Source of the DNA: Topomyia yanbarensis
Taxonomy: Eukaryota > Arthropoda > Insecta > Diptera > Culicidae
Direction of reading: 5' to 3'
DNA: 64,000 nucleotides
Assembly: GCF_030247195.1 (NCBI RefSeq)
Contig: NC_080672.1
Coordinates: 401,715,037 to 401,779,036 of the forward strand
The notes below the pieces were generated by a model that was not told the DNA's origin, did no database searches, and saw only the letters and a list, made by a program, of their open reading frames with translations. A program made the translations under genes and the position numbers. Positions 23,863-34,979 of this stretch are shown here, piece by piece. Every line of letters begins with the position of its first letter. The first letter of the stretch is position 1.

Positions 23863-24132
23863 CTATGTTATCATTTGACGAATCTGCATAGGAGAAAAGC
23901 CAAACAAAGGTCGTAGCAGCGGCTCAATTTAGGTTTTTTCTATTTACATCTCACAGATATAACTTACAGCCAGTACGCGATTCCGAACTGGTTTTGTCAA
24001 GTACTGATTTATGTCCTGTTTGCTGAATCTGAAGAAATGGCATGCAGTGAATCTTTTGTTGAATTTATATTACCTCAACGTACGGCAAATTGATGCCGCA
24101 TACAACTCTCGAGCAAAGGGGTCATCACTCAC
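23863..24132 (-). CDS. 3' end of an unidentified gene, three exons
   Basis: On the minus strand three short exons chain together in frame. The first (24,132-24,074, 59 nt) follows a strong acceptor (TTTTCGTTTTCATTTTAG) and reads DPFARELYAASICRTL; its donor is GAG|GTAATA. The second (24,028-23,968, 61 nt) follows GCCATTTCTTCAG, reads FSKQDINQYLTKPVRN and ends at GTAAGT. The third (from 23,883) follows TTTTCTCCTATGCAG, reads IRQMIT and stops at TAG (23,865-23,863). Introns would be 45 and 84 nt; 45 is short even for insects. Phases match at both joins (2, then 0). I do not recognise the protein. Upstream exons would lie beyond the transposon at 24.4-25.7 kb and were not found. Confidence 0.45.
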
Positions 24133-24399
24133 CTAAAATGAAAACGAAAAATAAAATAATTAATTACTTTATAACGCCAAGAGATTTGTTGCATATCGTA
24201 GTGAAATGAAATCAGAAAAGTCACGCTTCTGAAGGTAATTCTAAATTACGTCGAAAGAGTTTGATATTTTCTTGAAAAGACAATGTATTGATGACACAGA
24301 GATGTTATATTGAGAAACAAATCAGTGGCGACAGTGGCGCCACTCAGAGCGTTCTTGTTCATTTGTCAACAAAAACACCATGCTTTTTTTAAATAAATA

Positions 24400-25660
24400 A
24401 AGGGTGTTGCAATCAAAGATTCAAACAAGAATGAGTGTGAACCGGTTCAACTTTTTATTAGGAAAATCAGAACATGTTTCTTTTACAAGCTCAATTAATA
24501 CAGAATAAAGAAAAAAATATTCACTAAAGCTTCCTTGGGGTGGACGCAGCGTAGTTGGTAAATCGATTGCCTTGTACGCAGCGCACCTGGGTTCGATTCC
24601 CGACCCCGTACATAGGGTTAGAAATTTTTCATAACAGATTTTTCTAACCCGAAGAGGCGAATGACCTTAAGGTTAAAACCTCTATAATCGAAAAAAATCT
24701 TCCTTTATAGCGAATGAGAATTACCGGGCTTTTGGTCTGACTCCTTCCATCAAGTTTTGCACAGCCTCCTTGGTCACTTTTCTCGTCACAGAATACCAGA
24801 TTGCTTTGAGTTGCATATTACTGACAAAATCCGGTCAAAACAGAACGAAATAATTCTTGAGGAAAGGCGACAGCTAAATTTTCAGGCACTCCAGCAAATA
24901 AATTTGCTGGTTGATTGTCCCGATTGTAATGTAAATCGACATTTGACAAGCTAAGGGAACAGATAGCGTGCTACACGAGATATTTCTTTGCGGAATTTAA
25001 CAGTTACATGTGTTTGAAAATCTCTGTAACTTTTTCTCTTCCAGTCAATGAACAATATTTCTGGCCAGAAAGCTGTTTCAAGTCTGCCTTGACGTAGGTT
25101 TCGTCATCCTGTTCCACGCAAACAAACTTCGTCAGCAACTTGGTGTACAGCTTATGCGATCGTTCTCTGGCCTACTTGGAGTCACCACCTTCTTGTTAGT
25201 TGACAGTCCGGCTCGTTTTTTAGCTCGATGCACAGTGCTAGATGACACTGCCGGTAACATCTCGGATGGAGTGGTTGGGCTTCCACCTGTAACAGCTGTC
25301 ACTCTTTTCGATTTCTCCCCGATACAGTCTTCCTGGCTGTCACCAAATGTTTTCCGAACATATTTTGTTATGTTGTGGACAGTTGATTTGGCCACATTCG
25401 AAAATTTCGCCAACATGCCTCGGAAGTAGTTCGAATTTTCGCGATGCGCTAATGAAACTTTGGTCCTTTGCTCTACTTGCTTCGATGCCATTTTCACAAA
25501 TGAAGAGCAGTTGTCGAAATCAGTAGGCATGAACCACACACGTACATCTTTAGAATGTGTACACACATATCTTTAGAATGAGGAGTGTGCAGATTTTTTC
25601 ATTGAAAAAAATACAAGTTGAAAATTTTTCAATTCAATCAATTTTCGAACACCCTTTATT
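24400..25660 (-). mobile_element. Decayed mariner-type (ITmD37E-like) transposon
   Basis: GGGTGTT ends (24,402 and, inverted, about 25,645-25,657) frame a minus-strand transposase remnant. The N-terminal part is open at 25,132-25,566 with a helix-turn-helix signature (MLPAVSSSTVHRAKKRAGL; the living family has a similar S-S-T-V-H-R motif). Frameshifts follow. In other frames DDETYVKADL (first catalytic Asp region), AKKYLVxHAICS and the C-terminal VRPKAR can still be read. The second and third catalytic acidic residues are not recognisable, so it cannot be active. A SINE has inserted near its 3' end. Confidence 0.7.
24537..24698 (+). mobile_element. tRNA-derived SINE, copy 1
   Basis: Flanked by an exact duplication CTTCCTT (24,530-24,536 and 24,699-24,705). 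The head is tRNA-like with an A box TAGCGTAGTTGG(variant GCAGCGTAGTTGG) and B box GGTTCGATTCC of RNA polymerase III promoters. The tail is tRNA-unrelated and ends CCTCTATAATCGAAAAAAA. It sits inside the mariner-type transposon, so it is the younger insertion. Two more copies lie at 28,283 and 41,723. Confidence 0.9.
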
Positions 25661-26990
25661 CATTCAATTTTGAGGAATGCGTGGTTCCAAAAATATATGT
25701 TTTATCAGTAAATTCATATTTAAACAAGGCTCCATTTAACAATATAAGAAATGTAAAGAGACGTCATTATGCAGTAAAATTATTTCTTACAGAAATTTAA
25801 AGCATCTCACTTTCATCCACATGAATGTCGACAGAAATTGCTATTGTCCTTTAATGTATTTATGTATGAACAAAGAAATATGGAAATCGGAAATTTCGAT
25901 AAATTTGAAACCACTAGTCTTTTTGGATGCGATTACAATGGATCTTCAACCGACCATTATTTGTCGTGTAATGATAACAACATTTTCATCAATCTAGTTG
26001 CAAATTGCCCCACAATGCATTCGAGTTAAGTGTCATTTCCCTTTGAATCAAGCGGCAATTCAATTCAGTACACATTTTTTTCATTTTCCCTTTTCCGACA
26101 CTCGCATACAGATACACACAATTACGCTCATTATCCGGGGTCTCTAACACCCTTTACGATTTCATGAATGTGCGGAATAAAATCGCAACCATCGCAACAC
26201 TAATGTTGTTGTTGTTGTTATTGCTAGTGGTGGTGGTTCCGCATGCTGCTGGGTTGTATTATTTTTCTTTTGCTCTTGCACTTCAATACATATTGTGCTA
26301 GGTCGTTGTGATGGGCGCCGCCGCCACCGGGGTGCGATGGTGTGGGGGAGGGGAAGTACGGCCGCATCGGAGGTCAATGGCTTTCCCTTCGACGATGTAA
26401 ACAACGCTCTCGTTTGTCCCACCGTCGAGCGTCGCCGTACCCGGGCGGCCGACCGACCGACCATGCAAACAAACTTGCTTGAAGGTATGCGAAAATACTT
26501 TGCCTTCTTTCTCCCAGATCCTCGGCTCTTCTTCTGCAGGGTAATTTATGCGTTCGTTATTGATGCCTTTATCCTACGGATGAGCTGTTGCAGTTTACTG
26601 CACTTTTACGACACTTATAAAAGTACAATCGCGGGTATGTTTGCAGGGGGGCAATTGCTTCGTAAAATGCGTGAAATTGAGAGTCAAAGTCCCCGATCAG
26701 TAACGCTTCTCGGCCATGATCCGTTAGGAACTTTCTTCTTGAGATTGAGGTTCAGTGATAGCAAGTAGAGGATGAGCTGTTGAAACGGAATTCCGTTTCA
26801 TTTTGCAATAATACATTCAATCATCCAAGAGGACAGATCATAAATTATGTTACACTTTCAGAAGGGGGAGGGGGTTTTGATGAATTGTGACACTGTGCGA
26901 CATGTGGAAGAGGAGAGTCGGCTGGAACGTGTCGTAACAGGCGCTCACTGAAGAAAAAAATAAAAGGTAATTCATTTCGTACTAGAGGAG
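25661..26990. other. Mixed sequence; GC-rich part 26,170-26,770
   Basis: 26,200-26,480 is GC-rich, has a short (TTG)n tract and an ATG at 26,337 that opens a frame into CTTGAAG|GTATGC, a possible donor near 26,487. Without a recognisable domain or partner exon this is only a possible first exon or 5'UTR. An open frame at 25,838-26,029 ends in a Cys- and Asn-containing peptide of unknown nature. Nothing else supported. Confidence 0.25.
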
Positions 26991-27179
26991 GACTTTAGAG
27001 AAATTAATAAAAAAAAATGTGACGGAGCAATTTTAACGTGACATTTTTTAGGAATGGTCTCAAAACCACAGAAAAAACCTCCCCAAATTCGTGAATTTGG
27101 AATAATAAATTTTAACGTTCCATTACGAATGGGAATTGTAACTGTTTCCAGTTTTTCTTCCATTTCGCTTGTAAAATTA

Positions 27180-27500
27180 TTTTTGAATTGATTTGATTTT
27201 GAGTTGTTTACGATTTCCGCAAAAATTCAGTCCGTGATCTAGTGATTTCAATCTTAGATTTAGGAATAATGTTTACGGTCTGACTATATGACGTGAACTG
27301 ATTCATGATTCAGTACATTTTAACCATGATCTCGTTTCCGTGTTATCAAATTTCTTGATATTTGTTCGTGAACAATTTCACGAAATTCAGAATATTCATG
27401 GATATGATTCCTGATTCATATAATATTATAAACAATTGACTATTCATTCTCGTGAAATAGTTCACAAAACCATACATTTCCATTTTAATGACATAGTTGA
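27180..27500 (-). repeat. Repeat family A, inverted fragment
   Basis: Complement contains CAGTTCACGTCATATAGTCAGACCGTAAACATTATTCCTAAATC, in register with GGTCGTAAACAATGTTTCTAAATG at 57,155 and GGTCCATAGACAATGTTCCTAGG at 6,443. TTCATGA/TTCACGAA motifs recur around it. Confidence 0.5.
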
Positions 27501-28282
27501 TATATAAGGGAAGTGTTCCCGGTGCTGTTCCACCATCTTTGTTCTACGCATTGGTTCAAATAGTAGTGCGGAAATGGCAACGATACTCAATTGCAACTAT
27601 TCTTTCGAGTCTTCGTTGCGCTCAAAAGAAAGTATTGCACTAATCTTAGGTCATTTTTGATAATATTTTGGTTCTTAGGGGGAAAGTAAAGATGATGATG
27701 CCAATTTATACGCATCTCATTAATTGTAGGCTGCCTAATCAATGAAGTAGTGCGATACCCTCCCTAGTAGGACCAAAATAGGCTCTGTACCCTATTTGAT
27801 ATGTGTCCGACTTAGATGTATTGGATTTTTGAAACGTTGCATAATTCAGTGCATATTTCTGATCGATGGGTGCTCAGAAAATTCAGGAAGGAACCTAAGT
27901 TGTTAATCTGTATTGAATTTTCATCCCAAAATTATTTCACCAGGAAAACTACTTCTCATTACTTTTTTGTTTCAAAATGAATCAACGGAATTTTCCGTCG
28001 GAAAGTTGGGTATTTGCCACACCTATATAGAACTTAGCATTCGAAACGAGTTTTATGGACAGTAAACCAAACCAGGCCCACAATCGGAGAAACTCCCGGG
28101 TAAAATTTTGTGCTCAGTCTTAATATTTTCATAAACTGGACCTTGATTTATAGTATCTACTTCACGATCTATCCTGCGTGTTCGAGTATATGCAAATACT
28201 ATTCTCCTCATGGTGTTTTTTTTTTTTTTCAGTGAAGTATGCTACAAGTTTTGGAATAATATTCATGGACTAATTTTGTGTT
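27501..28282. other. AT-rich sequence, repeat family B at 28,120-28,205
   Basis: Only the family B match to 21,430-21,530 is identifiable. No gene or RNA supported. Confidence 0.3.
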
Positions 28283-28435
28283 GGGGGTGGGCGTAGCGTA
28301 ATTGGTAAATCGATTGCCTTGTACGCAGCGCACCTGGGTTCGAGTCCCGACCCCGCACATCGGGTTATAGAAATTTTTCATAAGAGATTTTTCTAATCCG
28401 AAGAGGCGAATGACCTATAATCGAAATAAAAAAAA
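28283..28435 (+). mobile_element. tRNA-derived SINE, copy 2
   Basis: Flanked by a 12-bp duplication TAATTTTGTGTT (28,271-28,282 and 28,436-28,447). A box TAGCGTAATTGG and B box GGTTCGAGTCC. Compared with copy 1 it lacks about 15 bp (TTAAGGTTAAAACC) near the tail and ends in an A-rich stretch. The long perfect duplication indicates a fairly recent insertion. Confidence 0.92.
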
Positions 28436-29252
28436 TAATTTTGTGTTCATGAAATAGGTTATAGTTGTGTCCAGCTGTTGGCGAAAAGTCATAGGATCAA
28501 GCAGCAGTTCATAAAACTGCTAGGATCACGAGTATCGTTATCCATTGTCACTGAATCACTTTCCGGTTGAAAAGGGGAGCTGGAGCACATGCCTCCACGT
28601 GTGTCTCGCTCGAGACGCCAGTAACGACAACGTAAATAGACTTTATAAAACCTATGATAAAGCTCTTGATATCATAAACATGAGTCACACAATTCCGCGT
28701 GTCAAATTCTATAATAAGCTCAAGAGTGATATATCACAATAACGCACCAGGAAATTGCGGAAACCGTGAAAAAGATCTTGAAAACGTGCGACCGAAAAAC
28801 ATTACAACGCATGAAAGATCCGAAAATGAGCATGTGAATAAAATATCTTAATATCGCAATAAATACGAACATCTTGACAATACTCTTGATATCATGAACA
28901 TGAGTTATATTACTCCTTTGGAAAAAAATCGAAAGTAAACTTATAAATGAATGAATAAAATATCACGAGATCGTCCATAAAAATTACGTAATTCGCAACT
29001 AATCTCATAAAATTCAAATCATCGTTTAATTATTAACTCCTTTAGACGAAATAGCTTGAGCGTGTACCCCTGGTTGCTACTCCGTTATTGGTCGTTAGAG
29101 GTGGAGTCGGTTGGTTGATGTTCAGAAAAATGTCATTGCATAATTATAACGCCACTTTCACACCACTACACTCAACAATCCTATTCAACTGCGCAAGCAG
29201 CTTTTCTGCTTACTATACGTTCGGTCATTTCAATTCACACCATAGCAAAGCT
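28436..29252. other. AT-rich sequence upstream of the Tc1 transposase
   Basis: Two blocks share CTTGATATCATRAACATGAGT (28,662 and 28,882), and nearby CTCAAGAG and ATATCACAAT, so this is internally repetitive. The left terminal repeat of the Tc1 element should be here but could not be identified. The frame upstream of 29,253 is open but has no transposase-like residues. Confidence 0.35.
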
Positions 29253-30297
29253 ATGCCTCGTGGAAAAAAGCTTACAGACATTGAAAAAGGTCGAATTCTT
29301 GCTTTTCGTCAGGAAAATGTTGGAATTCGGGAGATTTCACGCAGACTCGGAAGAAGTCATCGAGTTATTCAAAATTTTTTGAAAGATCCATCGAAATACG
29401 GTACAAAGCAACGATCTGGTAGAAAACGAATCATCAGCAAACGTGATCAATCAATAATTTTGCGAGAAGCGAGTAATTCTACAAAGAGCTTGAATGATAT
29501 AAAGAGCACTACCGGTGTAAAAGCATCAAAATCAACAATTTGGAGGGTCCTAAATCGTAGTGATAATATCAAATTTGCAAAAAAGAAGATGGCACCAAGA
29601 CTACTTAAGCGTCATATATGCACGAGTTGAGTTCGCTCGTGTGAATATGGACCGCAATTGGAAAATGGTAATACCAATTCCCAATACCACATAATAATCG
29701 TGTATTCACTTCAAAATTCCTCTAGGTAATATTTTCAGATGAGAAGAAGTGGAATCTTGATGGTCCAGATGGATTTCGTGGATATTGGAGGGATCTTCGA
29801 AAGGAGCCGCAATATTTTTCAAAGCGGAACTTTGGTGGTGGAAGTGTAATGGTGTGGGGAGCATTTTCGGCACAAAGGTGTCTTGAGCTACAGTTCACAA
29901 CAAGTCGATTGAATAGTCAAGAGTATATAAATGTCCTTCAGCAAAATCTTGTGCCGTATTTGCGACGAAACCGGCAGAAAAAGATGGTGTTTCAGCAAGA
30001 TAACGCCTGAATCCATGTTAGTCGTGAGACGATGGCTTGGTTTTCAAGTAATAAAATTGAGGTTATGGATTGGCCAGCATGCTTCCCGACCTCAATCCAA
30101 TTGAAAACCTCTGGGGAATCATGGTCCGACGTGTCTACAAAGATAATCGGCACTTCGAGACTGTTGACGAGCTTAAATCAGCAATTCTAGAGACTTGGAA
30201 CTCTATTGACAAAAAAATGTTGCAAACGTTGGTAGAAAGTATGAAAAATCGCATCTTTGAAGTAATCCAAAAGGGAGGCAAGCAGCTGGATAAATGA
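29253..30297 (+). pseudogene. Tc1-like DD34E transposase, decayed, with possible 58-bp intron
   Basis: Starts at MPRGKKLTDIEKGRILAF with a paired-type helix-turn-helix (ISRRLGRSHRVIQNFL) and a second one ending STIWRVLNRS. A frameshift near 29,612 moves the reading to ARVEFARVN. FSDEKKWNLDGPDG carries the first catalytic Asp, FQQDNA the second and DLNPIENLW the Glu, with 34 residues between the last two (DD34E). Lesions: TGA at 30,008 just after QQDNA, and a one-base loss near 30,080. A 58-bp GT..AG segment (29,668-29,725) interrupts WKM/VIFSDE exactly between codons; it may be an intron or a small insertion. Inactive. Confidence 0.85.
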
Positions 30298-30880
30298 AAT
30301 TTTTGTTTGATGTGATAATCTTTTCACTTTGTTAGTGGCGTTATGTTTATGAAACAACTAAATAAATATGTTTTCTCGAAATTTCTTCTTAAAGGGATCG
30401 TATATTAATTTTTTACCCGCTGTACAATTAGACTCTTAGAGTGTTAGTAAACTACTTTAAGTAAATTAGCTTTCTCACTTTTTTAATGGATATACCATGA
30501 GATAGGTTTATGGCGTTATTAATATGAAACGCACTGTACTAGCAATTGCTCTCGCACGTACTTAATTATTATTAAAGGCGAACAAGTTTGTTACGAATAG
30601 ATTAGAATATGGATAATAATTAATGTACTAATTTAGTATAAAAAATTAAAACGTCAAAAAAATGCAGAAATCAAAGAGCAGACTCCAGTTTTTGTTGCTC
30701 CTTGCGAGAAGGGAGCGGGAGCGCAGTGAGGTATTTCTTGGCTTTTGCCATCGAATGCCACGCGGCCTCTAAGCTGGGTTTGTCCGGAGCAAGATAATAG
30801 TGAGATTAACCTCCCAGTGGACACCACTCCCTTCAACGTACCTCAAAACATATACACTATTAGCAAACATTGAGTCTGGG
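30298..30880. other. 3' flank of the Tc1 element and unassigned sequence
   Basis: Immediately after the transposase, TTTTTACCCGCTGTA (30,411-30,424) could be the right terminal repeat, but its partner on the left was not found. From 30,655 to 30,860 the sequence is more GC-balanced and may be the 3' part of the minus-strand retrotransposon that follows. Confidence 0.3.
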
Positions 30881-31950
30881 AAAAAATTTTTGCGTAAACT
30901 AGTTTTGTGGAATGACAAAGCCCTGGGGAAGGTTCATGTGGCTAAATCGTGTTGTCGATAAATCACCATGCAAAAAATGCATCTGTTTTTCGAACGACAA
31001 GTTTAGTGTTTAATATCGGTGAAAGGCCATGCTGGTGCTGCTTCTCAGAAAGAATGTTGATAAAAACTGAAGCAAAACCCTCCTTAATATTCAAGAAAAC
31101 TGATACCATATACTCTTTGGTGGCATAGACCAGATGAATTTCTGTTGAGAGCAACGCAAGGAAATCGTACGTCCCTTTGCCGTGGCGGAAGCCAAATTGT
31201 GCATTTGAGAGTAAGCAATTTGCTTCGATTCAATCATTTTGTTGGAAAACTTCCGGATACAGAACAGCATTGCAATCGGTCAATATGAGTTGCGGTCGGA
31301 GGCTGGTTTTCCTGGTTTTTGGATGGCGATGACACTCACTTGTCTCTAGCGATGTGGAACAATATTACCCTCAAGAAACTTATTAAATCAACAGGCGTCT
31401 CTGTCTGGCAGATTCTTCTTCAATAAGTTGAATTTGATGCTGTCTGGCCCTGGAGCTTTTTTGTTTCATGATAAGAGAGCAAGTGAGAACTCCACCATCG
31501 AAAAAGGTGTTTTGTTCGCGGTATCGTGAGGAAACGTGGCGCGGTAGATCTTCTGTGCCGGGGCTGAATCCGAACAGACCTTCTCGGCAAAATTGTATAT
31601 CCATCGGTTTGAATATACAACGATGCTTAGGTGAGGAAATGTTTCATGTTTTCCTTTAGCTTTAAGGTGCACCAGACGATGTTCCCTCCTGGGGTTCTTC
31701 AGAGTCGCATTCGTCAATAGACACGTTAGTATATATCTTTGTATAGACCGCTGGCGTAACTATTCCCATCATTTCTGCGAAAGATCGCTAAGAGCGTCCC
31801 TGAAGGAAGCGTTGTTTGTACGCGGGACTTGTCGAGAGATTACGTGAACATCCTCCATAGTAGAGACACTTTTCATCATCCCTTCCACAAGAATCATTCA
31901 CGTGATTCCCATCGCGTTTCCCACCACGAATCTTATTGCTACAATGGGAG
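30881..31950 (-). pseudogene. Jockey-like non-LTR ORF2 remnant (reverse transcriptase)
   Basis: Read on the minus strand through several frames: WIYNFAEKVCSDSAP, KAPGPDSIKFNLL, LEGNIVPHR, VIAIQKPGKPASD, NILSEKQHQHGLSPILN and finally LPQG before the sequence ends. These follow the order of fingers and palm motifs of Jockey-clade reverse transcriptases (KAPGPD, then QKPGK, then the first Asp region, then LPQG). The catalytic FADD motif lies beyond the break and is missing. In-frame stops and shifts are frequent, so the copy is old. Confidence 0.8.
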
Positions 31951-32530
31951 TCTGTGTGCACAAGTTGTTTAGTAGTAGTAGTAGTTTAGTTTGTAGTTCA
32001 TGACCCGTGGTTCAAAAAGGCAACAGGTAGATGAACCTTGTTGAAGAGCAAAGGTCACCCGATAGGAGTTTGAGTTCACAGAGATCCTCTTCTTGGCAGC
32101 TGCGACTGATGCTGAGTGCAATCGTTTGAAGTCCAGTATCTTCAATGGTTGAAGCATATGGTCAGCCAACCCTGTGCGTCAGCAGATCCGTGTAATTCAA
32201 ATTCGTATCGGAGACGACCCCGTCAATTTCAACCCGATTATCTAGTACATATACTCCTTCGTAAAAACCCCGTAACCAGCAATATCATTTTCCAGCTTCA
32301 AACTATTTACCGCCACTTGATGCTTATCAGGGCGAATCTTAGATATTTCTGTTGCGGCCGAATATCGTTCCGTCAGTTCTCGAGAAATCTGTAATAAATT
32401 CAAACACTTTTTGGTTTTGGTCCGGAAAAAGATCACAAGGGGCCCTGTTGAGAAGCATGGATATAGTCGATTTTATTTCGACATCCATATCACATTGAGG
32501 CGCATCATTGTCAGGGGAAGTCATTTTGAA
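31951..32530 (-). pseudogene. Jockey-like ORF1 (gag-like) remnant
   Basis: Lies just upstream (on the minus strand) of the ORF2 remnant. It reads SPDNDAPQCDMDVEIK near the start (32,520), then VNLLQIS-like LNLLQISRELTERYSA, TEISKIRPDKHQVAVNSL and, after shifts, EIDGVVSDTNL. This pattern is known to me from ORF1 proteins of mosquito and fly Jockey-type elements. The zinc knuckles and the whole endonuclease are missing between it and the ORF2 part, so the element has an internal deletion. Confidence 0.65.
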
Positions 32531-32592
32531 CGGGCCTATTGCCCAATGAACGTTAGAAGGAGAACCAAGGAAGAGGAAGGTAATAAAATAGC

Positions 32593-32684
32593 GTGTTTCC
32601 CATGTTATGAGCTGCCCGGATATCGTTATAAAAGATAAGTATCTTTTATAACGATATCCTGGCAGTTCATAACATGAGAAACAC
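32593..32684. repeat. Near-perfect hairpin, 45-bp arms, 2-nt loop
   Basis: Left arm 32,593-32,637 and right arm 32,640-32,684 are inverted copies with three mismatches, separated by only two bases. The core is GATATCGTTATAAAAGATA. It may be a tiny foldback element or an inverted duplication. Such structures are prone to cruciform formation. Confidence 0.9.
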
Positions 32685-32870
32685 TGCCACTGTTCTGCTG
32701 GTCGGATAACGATTAATGCGTTTCAAAACATCGTAGAGGTCAGATTTGATAATCTTGAAAGCGGATTAGCTAGCTTTGCTTTATAGCGTTATACTGCACG
32801 GACTGGAAAACACGCTTACACGCTCCGAGAGTCACTATGCGAATGTCCGATGGATTTTTGTTGATACTCA

Positions 32871-34790
32871 ATGAGTTTGGATTTCCAACCTACGTGTTTG
32901 CTGGCGTTTGCAAATATTGATTACTGGACTTTGTATCGGGATACTTTTAGACTTAAAGCAACAATAATAACCTTCAGTCTCCCTTCTCAACTAGCACAGA
33001 GCAGAAGCACAAAAAATCGCTTCGCTTTAGGTATCAGTGAAGCAACAATTTACCTATCGCGGACTAGTTATGTTGCTATTGGCTTTTCAAAATATTCCGT
33101 AAGACCAGCTATTCGGGAAGTGGAACAATCATTAAAAGTGCAGATGGAGCTCAATCTGACAGAAGTTCACACCGTTCAACTGCATCATATTTCACATCAA
33201 GTGCTAATTATGTTCAAGAACATTGCCCAAGTGGAGTCATTCGTTTCGCGAAACAATATGCAGCACACCGCTGAATGTGGCAACGTTAAAATCAGCATCC
33301 CCGTGTATATTGGCGATGATGCTATAGAAGTTCGCTTACATTACTTATCTCCGCGCACCCCTGACATCGTGATTAAAAGACACATGTCAAGATATGGAGA
33401 AGTGGATTCCGTCACAGTTGATACTTCGTAGCTGTTGTGCTATCTTATGACAAACGCCATTTTGGGGTAAACTGAGTTGGATATGCCACATTACTCGTCT
33501 AACGAATCTCTACAAGATGGCGTTCCCAGAATTTTGAAATTTTGCTTGGTTACTGAAATATAACGAGAAAAGTTATTAGAAATTGTGAGTTTTTTGCCTC
33601 GAATCATTATATCTTGGGATTGGCTCAACTTATAATGAAGTTTTAGTTGCTTTTATGTGTAAAAATGTCATAGGAACACAATGGCATAATAATTTACAAA
33701 CCAAAAATACATGTATTGGGAGAAAAACGCAGTTTTAGCTTTAAACTGAAAATATTGCGTATTTGGCAACACTGTAACCAAAAATAACTATTTTTTCTAG
33801 ATTCCCTGACTCATTTCCTTCGAAATGCATCTAACTGATTGTTTATAAACCTAATTAAACCAAAGATATGAATAAAAGTTCATAATTGGAGATGTTTTTC
33901 TATGGAAAATTTTTCATGCACGATTATGACACGTCATACAATTTTTTTCATCAATACACACCTATGACACGTGTGAGTGCGACTTTTGTTTACATTTTTA
34001 GTGACAACTCGCAACATAGTTAACCGATCTTCGTAATATTCGAGAGATTAATGCAGAATAGGTAGAAGCATCAATTGTCTTCTCTGAATTGTTTCTACCA
34101 TTTATAAGTTTCATGATATTCAATCTCAAACTTTAAAAATCGTTTTTCTCGAAATGTGCAAAATGGTGCTTGTCATAAGATAGCACAACAGCGACGGCTT
34201 GCAGGAACTTGTTCCCGGATATTTCAAATGATGTTCATGTGGTGAGAATGCAACCGATCAAACCAATCCCTGCATACGTGACTGATATATGCAGATTCTG
34301 TAATGAAACACTACATCACGGAAAATCTTGTGCAGAAGCAGCTAAGAAAAATCCGTCTACTACAATAAGAAAACAGCACGCAATCATCTTATGCTAAACC
34401 ACAAACCGCTGCAAACTCAGTATCTACGAATCTGACAGGAACAAATATTCGCTCAATAACATCTATGCCCAATATCTCCAAATCAACAACCAGTACCACC
34501 AACAAAGAAGCAAACGCCGAAGAGGACAGATTCACAATAACGATCAATAAGAACAAGTAACGAACAAGAACAATCGACCGTGAACATCATGAAAGCAATA
34601 TCGATCACGAAATGGATGCGAACGATAGCGTGAGTGAAGGCATTGATTGATCCACAGTCCAGTGCACCGAACAACGCAGCTGCACCACCATGAAAGAAGA
34701 TCTCAACACGCAGCAGTAAACTGCGTCAACAAGACCCAACGATGGCAGTCAGATGTAATTTTCAAAAAAACATAAGATCCACGGTCCAGT
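32871..34790 (+). pseudogene. Non-LTR retrotransposon ORF1, split copy 1
   Basis: The first part (to 33,426) ends MELNLTEVHTVQLHHIS.., FVSRNNMQHTAECGN, YIGDDAIEVRLHYLSPRTP and RHMSRYGEVDSV. After a 771-bp insertion it resumes near 34,201 with NLFPDISNDVHVVRMQPIKP and a zinc knuckle CRFCNETLHHGKSC (CX2CX4HX4C). The remainder to about 34,790 is low-complexity and broken. A gag-like RNA-binding role in the element's own particle is expected from the family. A sister copy is at 53,651. Sequence after GTGTCAAATAAA (34,822) no longer matches that sister. Confidence 0.75.
33427..34197. mobile_element. 771-bp DNA element inserted in ORF1
   Basis: Long inverted ends: left CGTAGCTGTTGTGCTATCTT and right complement CCGTCGCTGTTGTGCTATCTT, continuing ATGACAARCRCCATTTT. 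The 3-bp repeat CTT (33,424-33,426 and 34,198-34,200) brackets it, and removing the element with one CTT puts the ORF1 frame back in phase, which supports the boundaries. Three-base duplications fit Harbinger/PIF or CACTA-type elements; there is no transposase to decide. Confidence 0.75.
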
Positions 34791-34979
34791 TATGCTAGCG
34801 CGTTGAGCCGTGTCAAATAAAAAAAGTAACTGCAATTCTGAGTTACTGTATGCGGATCAAGTCAAACACGTTGGAGTTGTTATGAATTGTCAACTGAACT
34901 AGTTTACCCGAACGCGAATAAATCAATTGGATTTATATGACAATTGTACGTACAATGAAGATCCCACCGAAGCTCAGCC

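Noticed and set aside
24537..24612. tRNA gene by A and B boxes
   Set aside because: The head is joined to a constant tRNA-unrelated tail, has target duplications and recurs at 28,283 and 41,723, so it is a SINE.
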